Shown here: positions 12,969-27,483 of the stretch, piece after piece
How the letters are laid out: each line of letters begins with the position of its first letter
How positions within the stretch are numbered: the first letter of the stretch is position 1
Assembly: GCA_963556495.2 (NCBI GenBank)
Contig: OY747721.1
Location: forward strand, 28,008,349-28,072,348
From: Valencia hispanica
Lineage: Eukaryota > Chordata > Actinopteri > Cyprinodontiformes > Valenciidae
Direction of reading: 5' to 3'
DNA: 64,000 nucleotides
Program-made: the position numbers and the translations under genes
The notes under the pieces: generated by a model
What the model saw: the letters and a program-made list of their open reading frames with translations, nothing else
Told to the model about the DNA's origin: nothing
Databases searched by the model: none

Positions 12969-13665
12969 ATGGGGAAGACTGCTGACCTGACAGCTGTGCA
13001 GAAAACCATAATTGACACCCTCCATAAGTAGGGAAGGCCTCAAAGGGTAATTCAAAAGAAGTTGGATGTTCTTAAAGTGCAGTATCAAAGCAAATTAATA
13101 GAAAGTTATGTGAAAGGGAAAAGTGTGGAAGAAAAAGGTGCAAAAGCAGCAAGGATGACTGCAGCCTGGAGAGGATTGTCAGGAAAAGGCAATTCAAAAG
13201 TGTTGGGGACCTTCACAAGAAGTGGACTGAGGCTGGAGTTAGTGCATCAAGAGCCACCACACACAGACGGATCCTGGACATGGGCTTCAAATGTCATATT
13301 CCTTTTGTCAAGCATTTCCTGAACAACCTCAAAAGCGTCTTACGTGGGCTAAAGAAAAAAAAAGAACTGCACATTTTGCATCTTATTTGGAAACCAAGGT
13401 CCCAGAGTCTGAGAGACACACAATCCAAGATGCTTGAAGTCCAGTGTGAAGTTTCCACTGGCTGCGTTGATTTTGGGAGCCATGGTATCTGCTGGTGTTG
13501 GTCCACTGTGCTTTATTATGTCCAGAGTCAACGCAGCCCTCTACCAGGACATTTTGGAGCAAATTCTTGCTTCCTTCCACAGACGAGCTTTATGGAAATA
13601 CTGACTTAATTTTTCAGCAGGACTTGGCACCTGTCCACATTGCCAAAAGTAGCAACACCTGGTAA
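12969..13665 (+). pseudogene. Tc1-like transposase, dead
   Basis: The reading starts at an ATG at 12969 giving MGKTADLTAVQKTIIDTLHK, the N-terminal helix-turn-helix start of Tc1 transposases. It hits a TAG after 20 codons (13029-13031), where the sister copy at 30329-31597 has a glutamate codon. Further family blocks follow in shifting frames: a linker region around 13190-13330 (ATTHRRILDMGF recognisable), then a segment near 13460-13660 that can be read as QQDLAPVHIAKS and contains the second catalytic Asp. The region holding the first Asp is scrambled and the catalytic Glu lies beyond the truncation. It cannot encode an active enzyme. Confidence 0.75.
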
Positions 13666-14819
13666 AATGAAAAGTTGTGCTTGTACTAATAACACTATCA
13701 CAAATTTGGTTTCACAAATCTCCAAAATTTTCTGTTTCATCAGAATGTCCTTTTCTGCTATATCAATTACTAGGAGTCATCTAATTATAAAAAATAAATT
13801 GCACGGAAGTCTGAACATTTGTTTTTCAATGTATAACATGGCTCAATTGATGCCATTATCTTTTATCCTCTGTATAACAGAAGCTTCAAAGAAACATGTC
13901 CAACCCTCGTTTGGACATATTGAGTGGTTATATTGGAACTAATACTTGCTTGTTCACAACAGCTCACCCATTCCTTCCGTACTGACTGGAGTAATCCTCA
14001 CATCAGTACCAGCTCCTGGCTCTGCTTCTGACATTAAATCACATTTTTAAAATGGTTATAATTCTCTGCAAAAGTATCCCCGTCTCACAAAGCCCTTCTG
14101 ATCAATTCAGCTTAGTTTCAATAATGTAGTGCCAAGTCATCTAGCATCTCAGGACACTTTTCATATACAGCAGGTCTACACCATATTCTTTATTACAATA
14201 ATTCTAATAACCTTCACTCTATGAGAAGTTCTACCTGCCACTCTGGACTTTTGGGCTCATGGCTGGCTCTGTCGAGGAAGGTAGCAGAATCTTAGCTTGG
14301 GGCCGGGGCATTTGTGCCCCTCGACTGTCTACCGAGCGCACATTGCACAAGCACGCTGTGATTTCAGATATTCATCATTTAAACAAACGTTAATGGGGTG
14401 GCCCAAGTCACTGCTTCAAGAGGATTTAGCCTACTGAGCTTGTCAGTATTCTGGCAAAGACTTAGATAGTTATGCACAAATGTTTATAACATAATCTTCT
14501 TTGGTAACAGAATTGGCCTTTGTATAACATTACTCTGTAAAGAATGATACTGTTCTACTAATAAAGCATGCCGTGCATAGAGCTCCACAGCGACAGCGCC
14601 CAGATGCAGAGACACCACAGCACATGAGGTCAAAAATTAACTAGAAGTTTGTAGAAGTCAAAATTTTGAAAGTTGCGGGTTGTCACCAACGCAGAATTTA
14701 AAATCTGACATGGCTCCAGGATGCAAAACACATACTGAACCTTTCGGGTAACGCGTAAATTATTTGCATTTCTGAGCAAATATTAAAGTTAACATCTATT
14801 TGTAACTTTCCTTTTAAAG
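13666..14819. other. non-coding stretch
   Basis: No gene recognised. A + open frame at 13640-13942 begins at the truncated transposon edge and has no domain. About 14240-14480 is moderately GC-rich and unique and might be regulatory, but nothing proves it. Confidence 0.35.
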
Positions 14820-15043
14820 CAGGGGTGGGCAATTTCAGTTTTCAAGGGCTGCATGTCCTGTATATTTTAGATATGTCCCTGCTTTTAAAGGCTTGGTTTC
14901 AATGAAGAGATCATCTGCACTCTCCTGTAAACCTTGGTGACAGGCTGAGAAAATTTAATTACTTGAATCAGACAAGATGAGGCAGGGACATTTCTAAAGC
15001 ATATGTAAAGCTGACCTGAACAGCTTAGAATGGTCCACCCCAG
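14820..15043. mobile_element. palindromic hAT-like MITE, decayed
   Basis: The left end CAGGGGTGGGCAATTTCAG and right end TGGTCCACCCCAG are inverted. Internal blocks (TTTAGATATGTCCCTGCTT on the left, CAGGGACATTTCTAAAGCATATG on the right in inverted form) also mirror each other, so the whole unit could fold as a long hairpin. It resembles the better preserved copy at 47230-47453. No clear target duplication remains. Confidence 0.5.
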
Positions 15044-17381
15044 CTCCAACAGAACATGTTCACTGACAAAGACTTTACAATGGTATACATTTGACTGGAC
15101 AACTAAACAATGTCTATTAGAAGTCAATCTGATTTGTCTGATTTGGTACGTCTCGCTATATTTCTAAGTTACAACTCGGACTCCTTTTTTAAGGTTGTTG
15201 TAATAGCATTCCCAGATCTGACAGGTGGATGTACGAGTGGGTCAGTAACTAATGTGACTCAGTAAGTATCCTAATAATGTGATAGTCCTAACGACTGAAA
15301 AAAAGAAAAACTTGAAGTTCCTCATCCAGAGCTGTTTTGGTAACAGGTGGAGTAGATAAAAGCAAATAAGTATAGTTGGCTTTGATTCAGACACTTTGTT
15401 GTGCCAAGAATGGAAAAAGATAGGCAACACCAAATGTTCCTTTCTCATTAGTTTGAAACTTAATTTTTATTATTGTATACCTACCACCAATAATACTGAA
15501 GATACATGTGCAGCTATTTCATAGTTTTTGATATTAGTAAAAAAATTATTAAATGATCAGTTTTTAGGTCTTAGTATGTATTGTATCTATGTGATGTATT
15601 GTAGATTTATTTAAAACTATATAGTTTAACATCAAACTTTGGGTTTATTATAAAAATGTTCTACAAACACTTCATTTCGACATTCAATTTCATAACCTTA
15701 CTTTTTTTTCCTTCTGAAATTTGACAAAAAGGATCACCCAAAGTTTAGATCTATGCCGTTCATTTCGTCACATGATTTTTGTAGAGAAAGAAACACGGCG
15801 ATTGATTCCGAAAAGTCCCCAGTTGAGAGGAAGCCATCGTTGCTTGTCTAAATTCTAACTTTAACATTTTAATCTTTAAACAGTTCTTTATCAAACTGAC
15901 TGCTGTGTTTGAACCCTAATTGTGCTTTAAAAAATTAACCAGTTTACTTATTACAAAATAATTATTTTTCTGCTCCTGGAGTTTGGAAATATTCTTTATA
16001 GATAAAATTAAGTCAGATAATGTGTAACTGTTTGATCCCAGGCTCTAAATATGTGAAGACAATTGACATGCACACAGACTGAGCTGAAGGTAGTGATCTT
16101 GTTGAGCCTGTGCTGCATCTTAGACTTTTAATGGGTCCCTTTGCATTATAATTTATCACATAAAGCTGACTATAAAAGAAAAGAAACAGTGTTTACATAT
16201 TTGAAAGGAGTGCTCCACTTGATAAATGCTTTTTCTGTTTTCGTTCAGCTATGCAAAGTGACAGATCTGCTCCAGTGTAAAGGTCTTTCAAACAGCCAGA
16301 ATCTGCTGCCACACATACTCCAGGGCTTCACTCCCACACATCCACAGTCTGCATCCACTGACAACAAGAAACTGTAAACACTCCATGAATGTCTTTGCTA
16401 TCTCTTGAGGCTCTTTCAGGGTCAGAAAATAACATCTGCTGTTAGCTGGATGGGAGAAATGTGCTACTGCACCCCAACTCTGAGTAATCCACGTTAATAT
16501 ACAGCTTGTTGAACTGTTCCCTAACAATAAGGTTCTTTACACATCAGTTCATGTTTTTGAAATGGTTTGTTTACCAAGGGGAAGGCAGAGTGGTGCAAAG
16601 AATGATGGATAACCCTTAAACTTTTTATTTGAATCTTTTAAAATTTTCATTCAACTGGAACTTGAAAAAGATTGTTTAAAGAGGCACAGATGGTTCAGGA
16701 TGATGAGCAGTCTATCAGATCATCTTTCCATCTAACAGCCATTTAATTCATCTGTAACCCATCTACAGACTCTGGGTTTTTAGATGGGAAACTGGATTTC
16801 AATTTTATTGCAGATATTCCAATGAAATTTGTCCAGTTTATAATGCCTATATTTGGTTTTAGCACACATCAACAACAGTGCAATTAAAATGTTCATTATG
16901 CACTGGCTGTACCATGGATTGTACAGAAACTATTAAAAAAATCATACTCTTTCCTCAAAATGTGCTGATTAAAACACTCACAAATTAGTTCTCTTCAAAT
17001 TTTCACAGTAAAACCCAAGATTAATTCAAGCATTCCTAAATCTCTCTTAGATTATATAGTAGGTCATGGAGTAAAGACTAGTGCAAGCGTTCAAAATCTG
17101 CTGGTAAACTTGTGACTGTTTTTAAAAACAGCACATTAACCTGACTCGACATAAATATTTAACTGTAGGGTACCATCAGTTAAGACGAGACTGACACAGA
17201 GACTGATGATATTGAAGTAAAGAACCTGAGAAAATCGCACCACTAGGCTTTTCCATTAGTGCCTGTCAAGTCACATATTTTCCAATTTGTCAGAAGTGAA
17301 TGAGACGGAGGACGACATGCAGACCGGATAGATTCACACTGCAGCATGTGGTGGTTTCTCGCTGTTTCTTTGCTTGTCTAG
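15044..17381. other. non-coding stretch
   Basis: Unique AT-rich sequence with short open frames at 15242-15448 (-), 16141-16377 (+) and 16288-16527 (-) that overlap one another and have no domains. If the exon at 17382 is real, at least the last part is intron, ending in a pyrimidine-rich acceptor. Confidence 0.4.
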
Positions 17382-17511
17382 ACATTTTCCAAAGATGAAG
17401 GATCTGAAAGTGAAACAGACATTCTCCACTGAGGAACGCGTGATTATGATGTGCATTAAAACTGCTCGGTTTGCATTAGGTATGGCAGACTCCGTGATGG
17501 AAAATGAAGAG
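17382..17511 (+). CDS. candidate internal protein-coding exon, gene unknown
   Basis: A 130-base segment preceded by a pyrimidine-rich tract and acceptor (GCTGTTTCTTTGCTTGTCTAG, AG at 17380-17381) and followed by a near-consensus donor, GAG|GTAAGG at 17512. Of the three + frames two have stops; only the frame entering with one leftover base is open, giving 43 codons that end exactly on a codon boundary. The peptide starts HFPKMKDLKVKQ, continues through TEERVIMMCIKTARFALG and ends MENEE: mixed charge with an amphipathic helix-like middle, unlike transposase. I do not recognise the protein family. No partner exon was found in the window, which would imply introns of many kilobases. It could still be a chance coincidence of splice sites and open frame. 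Confidence 0.45.
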
Positions 17512-18480
17512 GTAAGGCGGTGTAAAAATTTCCTTTTGGAAATATATCTATATGAAACCTGAACTGTATCCATATTTATTCTGGATTTAAGCTAAGAAAG
17601 AAAAATGGGAAGAAACTGAACTTTTGATGGAAAGTTGTCTTAATTTACCTCAGAACTGATGTAGTGAATGAGTCACTAGATGTGCTGTCTGCAGTTCACC
17701 TGCTTGGCTCATTATGTGCAATTATTATAATTATTTATCTGAATTTTACAATTTCCTGTCAGCTTCTGCAGCTTTTTTGGCAGAGTGAATGAAACAAACT
17801 GCCTCAGCGCTAAAGAGCTTGACAGATTTAACTTTGTGGGGGATCACACAAGTTCTGCCCTCTGACCTTTGTACTTGGGTGTTGTTCAAATATGCAGTTT
17901 AGAACTTCAAATGCTCAGAATAAATGTTGCTCAACAAAACCTTTTTCTTCCTAGAATTTCCACTTGCTCCTTCTTTCACCTTCAAACTCGACCGAAGCCT
18001 TGGTTTTAATCTCTGTCCTAAATTACTACTTCATAATAATAAATCTAAATACATTTAATCAGAGATCCCTCTGTAGATGATTATATAGACATGTTTCAGC
18101 TTTTTGGCTTTATTGTTTTAAAAATATTCTTGAAAATAAACCGCTCGAATGTCATTAAGTCCTCTCTTTAACTGTAGGAAATTATCTCTTATAGTGCTTG
18201 GGTTAATATGGAAATGTATAATAATGTTCAACACCAAATAAGTACTTCTCCCTGTCAGCCAGCTTCAGTTCCTAACTTCTTAGAATCAAGGACTTTCTTT
18301 TGACATAGTGAAAAGTTGAATATTTAGATTTAGAAAAAAAACACTTTTTTACTGTCAAACATCAAATCAGACTAAAAACTAATTTTTTAGATTAATAAAT
18401 ATAAAAAAATGTGTATTTGTTAAATTTAAGTATAAAGAGAGAATTTTCATGTATTTCTTAATGGGAAATTGCTCCCAAAT
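17512..18480. other. non-coding stretch, probable intron start
   Basis: Begins with a donor-like GTAAGG. No further exon, repeat end or open frame of note. Confidence 0.35.
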
Positions 18481-18740
18481 GCTATTTATAATTGAGCCAC
18501 ACTTGTGGAGGTCCACATTTCTTTTCCTGATGTCTTTGTTGATTACTCTTGATTTTCCCATGTCAAAGAAAGAGGCTCTGTGATTTGGGGGTGCCTTAAT
18601 ATTCATCCACAGGTGTGCCACTAATTAACTCAAATGGACTCTATTAACCAATCAGAGGCTTCTTGAGCTCAGAATGGCATCATCTGGAGTTTCCTTTTTG
18701 ATTAAAGATGCAATAAACTTAACATATATATATATATACT
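18481..18740 (-). pseudogene. Sleeping Beauty-like Tc1 relic, N-terminal fragment
   Basis: On the minus strand an in-frame Met at 18561 begins MGKSRVINKDIRKRNVDLHK, closely following the MGKSKE start known from salmonid-type/Sleeping Beauty Tc1 transposases (first helix-turn-helix). It then degenerates within about 45 residues. The plus-strand text upstream of that start (TCCACAGGTGTGCCACTAATTAACTC and the TCAGAGGCTTCTTGAGCTC block) matches the untranslated segment of such elements as I recall them. The DDE catalytic domain and one end are missing, so this is a 5' stub. A TA run at 18722-18739 lies at the edge. Confidence 0.65.
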
Positions 18741-22452
<3,712 letters not shown>

Positions 22453-24628
22453 TGCAGACCCAAATGTAAAACTGCTGAACACTAGCATCATTCATGTCTC
22501 ACCCTTGTAGCACAGAGACTTCCTGAGAAGCAGTTAAGAAATCAGCTCCTTGGTCTATATCTAAACATAGAAACTTTCATCATCTTACTCCAGCTCTTCC
22601 TCAGTCTGTGTTTGATCTGTGGGCCTCTGACTCTAACTGAAAGCTCCCTCTGTCCCTGTTTTTACCCCTCTGTGTTTTGTTTCATTTGCATGACGATGAC
22701 AGCAGATTTCTTTTTTGGGGAAAACCGTCTCATGCTGCTCTCTCGGCTCTAATCAGGCACGCTAACACTTTCTCCGTGTTCTGCTTTGCTCTCTTTGGAT
22801 GTGGTCCTGAGGGTTTTAGCTTCTCCGTGTCCAAGTCCACCAACAAATCAGATTTTGTAGTGTTTTTTTAATTTTTTTTTATCTTCCTTGGATTCCATCA
22901 GTGAGACCAGCAATACTTACAGCTGTAATATTGATCCAAACACACGATCTTCATGCCTACAGTGCCACATATAGACTGCAGGTGCTGGACTTCACGTGTC
23001 ACACGTTTATAGAAATTTGCCCACACATTCGTGCATGCAGGCAAATGTTTCGGGTTTCCATCTGGATCCTGCAGCTCAATGTTTTCATTTTCGGATTCCT
23101 TTAATCAGAGAGCAATTACATTTAAAATGGTTAATCCACGTAGTGTGTGCTAGTGGAAAATCAAAACCAGTCCATCACTCTGGCTGGCCCTCTTATTCTG
23201 ATCCTGCTCACCGTATCACCGTGTGTTCAGACTGCACCTGAGTTGGATAAAAGGTGCTAAATTACATAGTGTTTTTAAGTTGCGTTCGATGGGGGAATTG
23301 CCTTGCACAGTGGGCTACGAGATAAATGTGCTTCCTTTTCAGTCTGATCAGCTTGTTCTCCTCTGATCAGCTACAGTAGATTTTGGCTCTTGTGAGTTGT
23401 TTGAAATGTGCTCTGCTCTAGTGCCAGCCATCAGTCTGCCAGGAAGCGCTTTGTTCAACAACCACAACAAACTAGAATAAACATAACAAACGGAGAACAG
23501 TGGAACAGTTTGTTCTGCGCGCAGCCCGATTCTGCTGAGGATTACTCTGATTTTTATAGTAGAAATAATGTGCATGCTTGGGGGCGGCCTGAACAATCAG
23601 CCACAGACTGGCAAAGCATGAAGGCAGTTATCCGGGTTTCATTTTCATTGCTGCATTTCAGATCTCGACACCGTCTGATTCTTGGTTGGTGATATGCGTC
23701 GACGTGTGTGGGCGGGTTTTTGCTCTGACTGCAGGTGCAGTAACTGGGTCTGTGACATTAAATGTTCACAGGATTCCTGCAAGAAAACGGGGCAACATGG
23801 TTCGTCACACTCGGCTCAGTGAAACAGGAGAAAATAAAATTCTGAGTTTGGATTCAGTGCCTGACAAAATCAAGTTCATGGTTTTAGCTCATTGTTCACA
23901 AAGCCATTTTTTTCTCATCTTTATAGTCCTGCACCATGTCCTGTGCCTTAAAAGCTCAGGCTTGTCTGCTTTCTCTGATTAGTCAGTTTGATGGTTTCCA
24001 AATGCCACATCTAAAGGGTGCTGCTCTTTATTTGCTTGAGGGCGTTTCAGACGGGTGGTGACAGGTTTTTAAAAAAAATGCATCAGGATGATGTAGCTAC
24101 AAAACCATGAACTCAGGAGAAATGCACTTTGAAAGAACTTTTGTTGTGAAGAAAGAAGAAAACACCTTGGTTTATTTAGCCTCTGTTGTTTTAATTTTTC
24201 AACAGTTTTCCCCATGCATGTGGATTTCCTTCATCTAGAAACATAGACATTAAAAATAATTGGCCAGTCTAAGTTGTGTGTTATTTGTCTCTTTGATGGC
24301 ACTTTGAAACACTGGCAACATGTAGAGTGTACCTTTTCCCATTTCCAATCGCTGCTGGGGTCTCTTGTTCACACACTCAGCTCAGGTCTCTTCAGTTTTG
24401 CTGAATTTTTCAAGCTGATATCGAAATTGCCATAAAAATGAATGAGATTACCTTCAAAGCTTTACATCAAATGGTGACTGGGGTTATACATTATGAAAAA
24501 AGATTTTCCTTGATTTTGGTTTTCTGCCTTCACCCCTGGCACCTTTCTGTATTGAGTTAAATTAGGGATGTGTAGCAAAGATTGGTTTGGACTTGAGTGG
24601 CTGGAAATATTCACTTATGAGCTGGTAC
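22453..24628. other. non-coding stretch
   Basis: Unique sequence. Overlapping short open frames between 22677 and 23982 on both strands have no recognisable domain, and no credible splice structure connects them. Confidence 0.35.
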
Positions 24629-25228
24629 TAGTGGTGGGGGATAGAAACTATATCAATTTAGCCAAAGGTAGAGTTTTTGACTATATGGGTCTACCGCGAT
24701 TGCACATTTGGATGATGTCATCATGCTGTCATCAAGGAGGATAAATACTGATGTTCAGTGTTTGTCTTTACACTACATATTGGAAATTTTCCATTTAACG
24801 GGGGGAAACTGTTGAACTTGAAGCATTTTTAATTCAAATATGTGCAGGTTTATTTTAGTGCAATATAAAATTTATAAATTAGTAACCAGGAAAGCAGACA
24901 GTTCAGAACTTTTTCCTTTTATAACATTTAGCTTTTGATTTATTTAAAGTATCTTCATCTTTATGTTGTGAGAATGTTTGTGTTGCATTTTTTGTAAAAA
25001 AGATTTGAATATATATTTTTAATGTGTTTTGGACAATACATTTTCTTTAAATTGCGTTCTAAACTTTTTCAACTTGTTGTTCTGCTGCAATCTATCTGAA
25101 AAGTGAGAATTTTCATAAACTGTCATTTTAACCTGTATAAGAAAAGATTATATCGCAATCGATATCGTTACCTCACATGCTTTAGAATATATTGCAATAT
25201 AGATTTAAGGCCATATCGCCCAGCCCTA
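24629..25228. mobile_element. hAT non-autonomous element with perfect 8-bp duplication
   Basis: A 600-base element, left end TAGTGGTGGGGGATAG, right end GGCCATATCGCCCAGCCCTA, flanked by GCTGGTAC at 24621-24628 and again at 25229-25236. The octamer is complex and identical, which is strong evidence for a hAT insertion. It is the longest copy of the family also seen at 11948-12297 and, truncated and inverted, at 63041-63411. No transposase is encoded. The right third carries ATCGATATCG-type motifs typical of these repeats. Confidence 0.9.
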
Positions 25229-25236
25229 GCTGGTAC

Positions 25237-26272
25237 CAATTCTTATGCAATGCATCACAAATGCATCATCATAGCAATATGAGTATGTGTAAAGTATTAA
25301 TGAGAGACTGCTTGAAATGCATTTTTTGTTACCTGGTATAATCAAAGTGTCATTCAGCCAGCCCATATTGTTTTCAGTCTGTTGAATGGAGTCTCGATGC
25401 AGTAGATACGCAGACCTGACAGGGATGCTAAAACTCACAGAAACTGGTGGAAGCCTCATGACGATACATGAGAGTGAACTGAGACAAATGGGGAGTTCTC
25501 ATAATTGATATAGTGATAAGAGTAATCAATAAATTGGGAGTTAATGCTATCTAAATTATTTTTATTATTTTATGTCCAGGTAGACCAGTTTCGTCTCGCC
25601 CTATTTCCAAGCAAAGCCTCTTAGAGGTCAGAAGCCTTTCATATATAAAGTTATAGTCTAGCTGAACTCAACCCTAGCCACCGTTTGCTCAGCACTTTTC
25701 CAGCTTGGCGGGTCATTGAGTGACTGGAAAAAACTCGTAGAACACCTGAGTTTCTTCACCTACAAAGAAACCTTCACTGTTCTAAAGCAGAACCTTTGCT
25801 ATCCAGCTAATGTCTGCTGTGGGCTGCCAGCAGTACTCTCTGATTGAACCGATGTGTATCGTTGCTGTGGAGGTGTTTTTGACAGCCTCATGGTCGTAGG
25901 AAAAAGCCTCTGTTTTTGTCAGAATCTGTTCCAGGATGTTTGCTCAGTGGGTCGGAAAATGTTCGGATTTAAAGTGAGTCAGATATCATCCTCACAGCAT
26001 AATGCAGTTTATATCACACTAAGCCCTGAAGTTTAGACTCACTCTGATTTTAGAATTGGTAAGTCTTTTGACCTTATAATCTTATAAAGCTTCTACCACA
26101 CGTCACTGCATCTCTGCTACAACCATGGACTGTGCTCTTACAGTGGTCATAAGGATGAATGGTTTATATATTAGGTTTTCTAAATTAATTTTTGCTAACG
26201 TCGTTGACAATGATGTGTGTAATGAGACAAAAAGAACTAAAAGCTACATGTTAAAGTAAAAGTGTGGAAGCA
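25237..26272. other. non-coding stretch
   Basis: No gene recognised. A weak acceptor/donor pair brackets about 49 bases at 25922-25970, but the open frame is short and unconvincing. Confidence 0.35.
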
Positions 26273-26280
26273 TTTCAGAA

Positions 26281-26637
26281 TAGAGATGTGTTTTGGCAAG
26301 AATCAGTCATAGTATCATAATATATCATATTGCCAAAGACTACACATTGTGATTTTTGAAAACTTAATTTAACTGCAGAAAAACTGTCACAGCTTTTTAA
26401 ACACTTAAACCTGTTAAATACTTAACGCATCCAGTTTTATTACTAGATCTAGTTGATCCACTGGAACGAAGAAGGTGAAAACAGCCACCAACTACTACAA
26501 AAGTTCCTCTCATCATTAATGGTTCCTTTCAAATTCTATAAAATAAAAATCGGTACGTTGCTTTAAATATCGATACAATATCGCGACATAAAATATCACG
26601 ACATATACCGGTGTATCGATATTTTCTTACATCCCTA
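26281..26637. mobile_element. hAT MITE (second family) with perfect 8-bp duplication
   Basis: A 357-base unit with left end TAGAGATGTG and right end TTCTTACATCCCTA, flanked by TTTCAGAA at 26273-26280 and 26638-26645, identical. The right portion holds ATCGATACAATATCGCGA and related motifs. The TAGGGATGTAA-type end distinguishes it from the TAGGGCTGGGC family. Confidence 0.87.
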
Positions 26638-26712
26638 TTTCAGAATATAAAAAGCTGCTGCATTACATATTTTAACTGAATTTATTGCAACTTTGTGAGT
26701 TTATTCCAACTT

Positions 26713-26885
26713 CAGTGTAGAGCCAGTGTCCCACTTGCTTTAGGTGCTTGCCTGGTTCAACACAGCTGAATCAAATGAAGCAGAACTTGATGACATTTTC
26801 AGAAGATAACTTTGGCTGTGTTGGAACATCTAAAACATACAGGGCACTAGGCCTAACTCTTGAGGGCTGGAGTTGGTCATCCCTG
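26713..26885. mobile_element. palindromic hAT-like MITE fragment
   Basis: The right end GTTGGTCATCCCTG, preceded by TTGAGGGCTGGA, and the inner inverted blocks (GGTTCAACACAGCTGAATCA versus GCTGTGTTGGAACATCTAAAAC) match the layout of the copy at 47230-47453. The left end is poorly preserved. Confidence 0.55.
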
Positions 26886-27483
26886 ATTCATGACTGTTCT
26901 GGATAAAACCTCTTGTTCTTGGATTCTAAAGAGCTAACGGTTGCTGAGAAGCTGTTCATATATCCATGAGATCTGCTTTGCTAACTTAATCATCAGAGGG
27001 GGAAAAAGAGACACAAGTGGCTGCAGTATAATGTGGAGGGTGTGTCATGAATTTTAATGTCCTGTAGCATTCGGCTTCAGTTATTTCAGTCAGCTTTCAT
27101 GCTGGGTCAATCAGACTCACTCTGCAGTTCTTTCTTTGACAGCTATTCCCAGCTGTGCTGGTAGGAAATGTCTTCCTTGTGATTACTGGCAAAATAATGA
27201 TTAAATCTGAATCTTTGGGGATGAACAGAAAAAAGCTGTCTTATGATCTCTGACCAGTGACCACCTACATCTAGCTTGATTAAAGGCTCTTTTACTTATT
27301 TTAAAAATCCTATACAGGTTTTCCCAATCAGAGGAAATTGTATAGATCTTTTATTTACAATTGACTTAACTTGTGTATATTTTCAGTAATAACTGGTTTG
27401 CCAAATCTTAAAATGCATATTAATGTAGATTTTCAGTGGAATATTTATTCCAGAGGGGACATTTGTAGTGAGACCACCTTTTA

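Larger units (their letters stand above)
11466..13665 (+). mobile_element. Tc1-like transposon carrying nested insertions
   Basis: The host element belongs to the same family as the copy at 30329-31597. Its left terminal repeat is recognisable at about 11466-11491 and 11694-11870, sharing ATTACATGCAAA and ATATTTCAAGCCTTTATTTG with that copy. Coding sequence resumes at 12863 and runs to about 13665, where similarity stops inside the block before the last catalytic motif. The right half and right terminal repeat are missing. Three younger elements interrupt it: a SINE at 11492-11676, a Harbinger-like element at 11874-12862 and, inside that, a hAT MITE. Without them the host segment is about 1 kb. 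Confidence 0.75.

Noticed and set aside
25922..25970. 49-base exon-like segment NLFQDVCSVGRKMFGFK
   Set aside because: Weak donor (AAA|GTGAGT), short frame and no similarity recognised.
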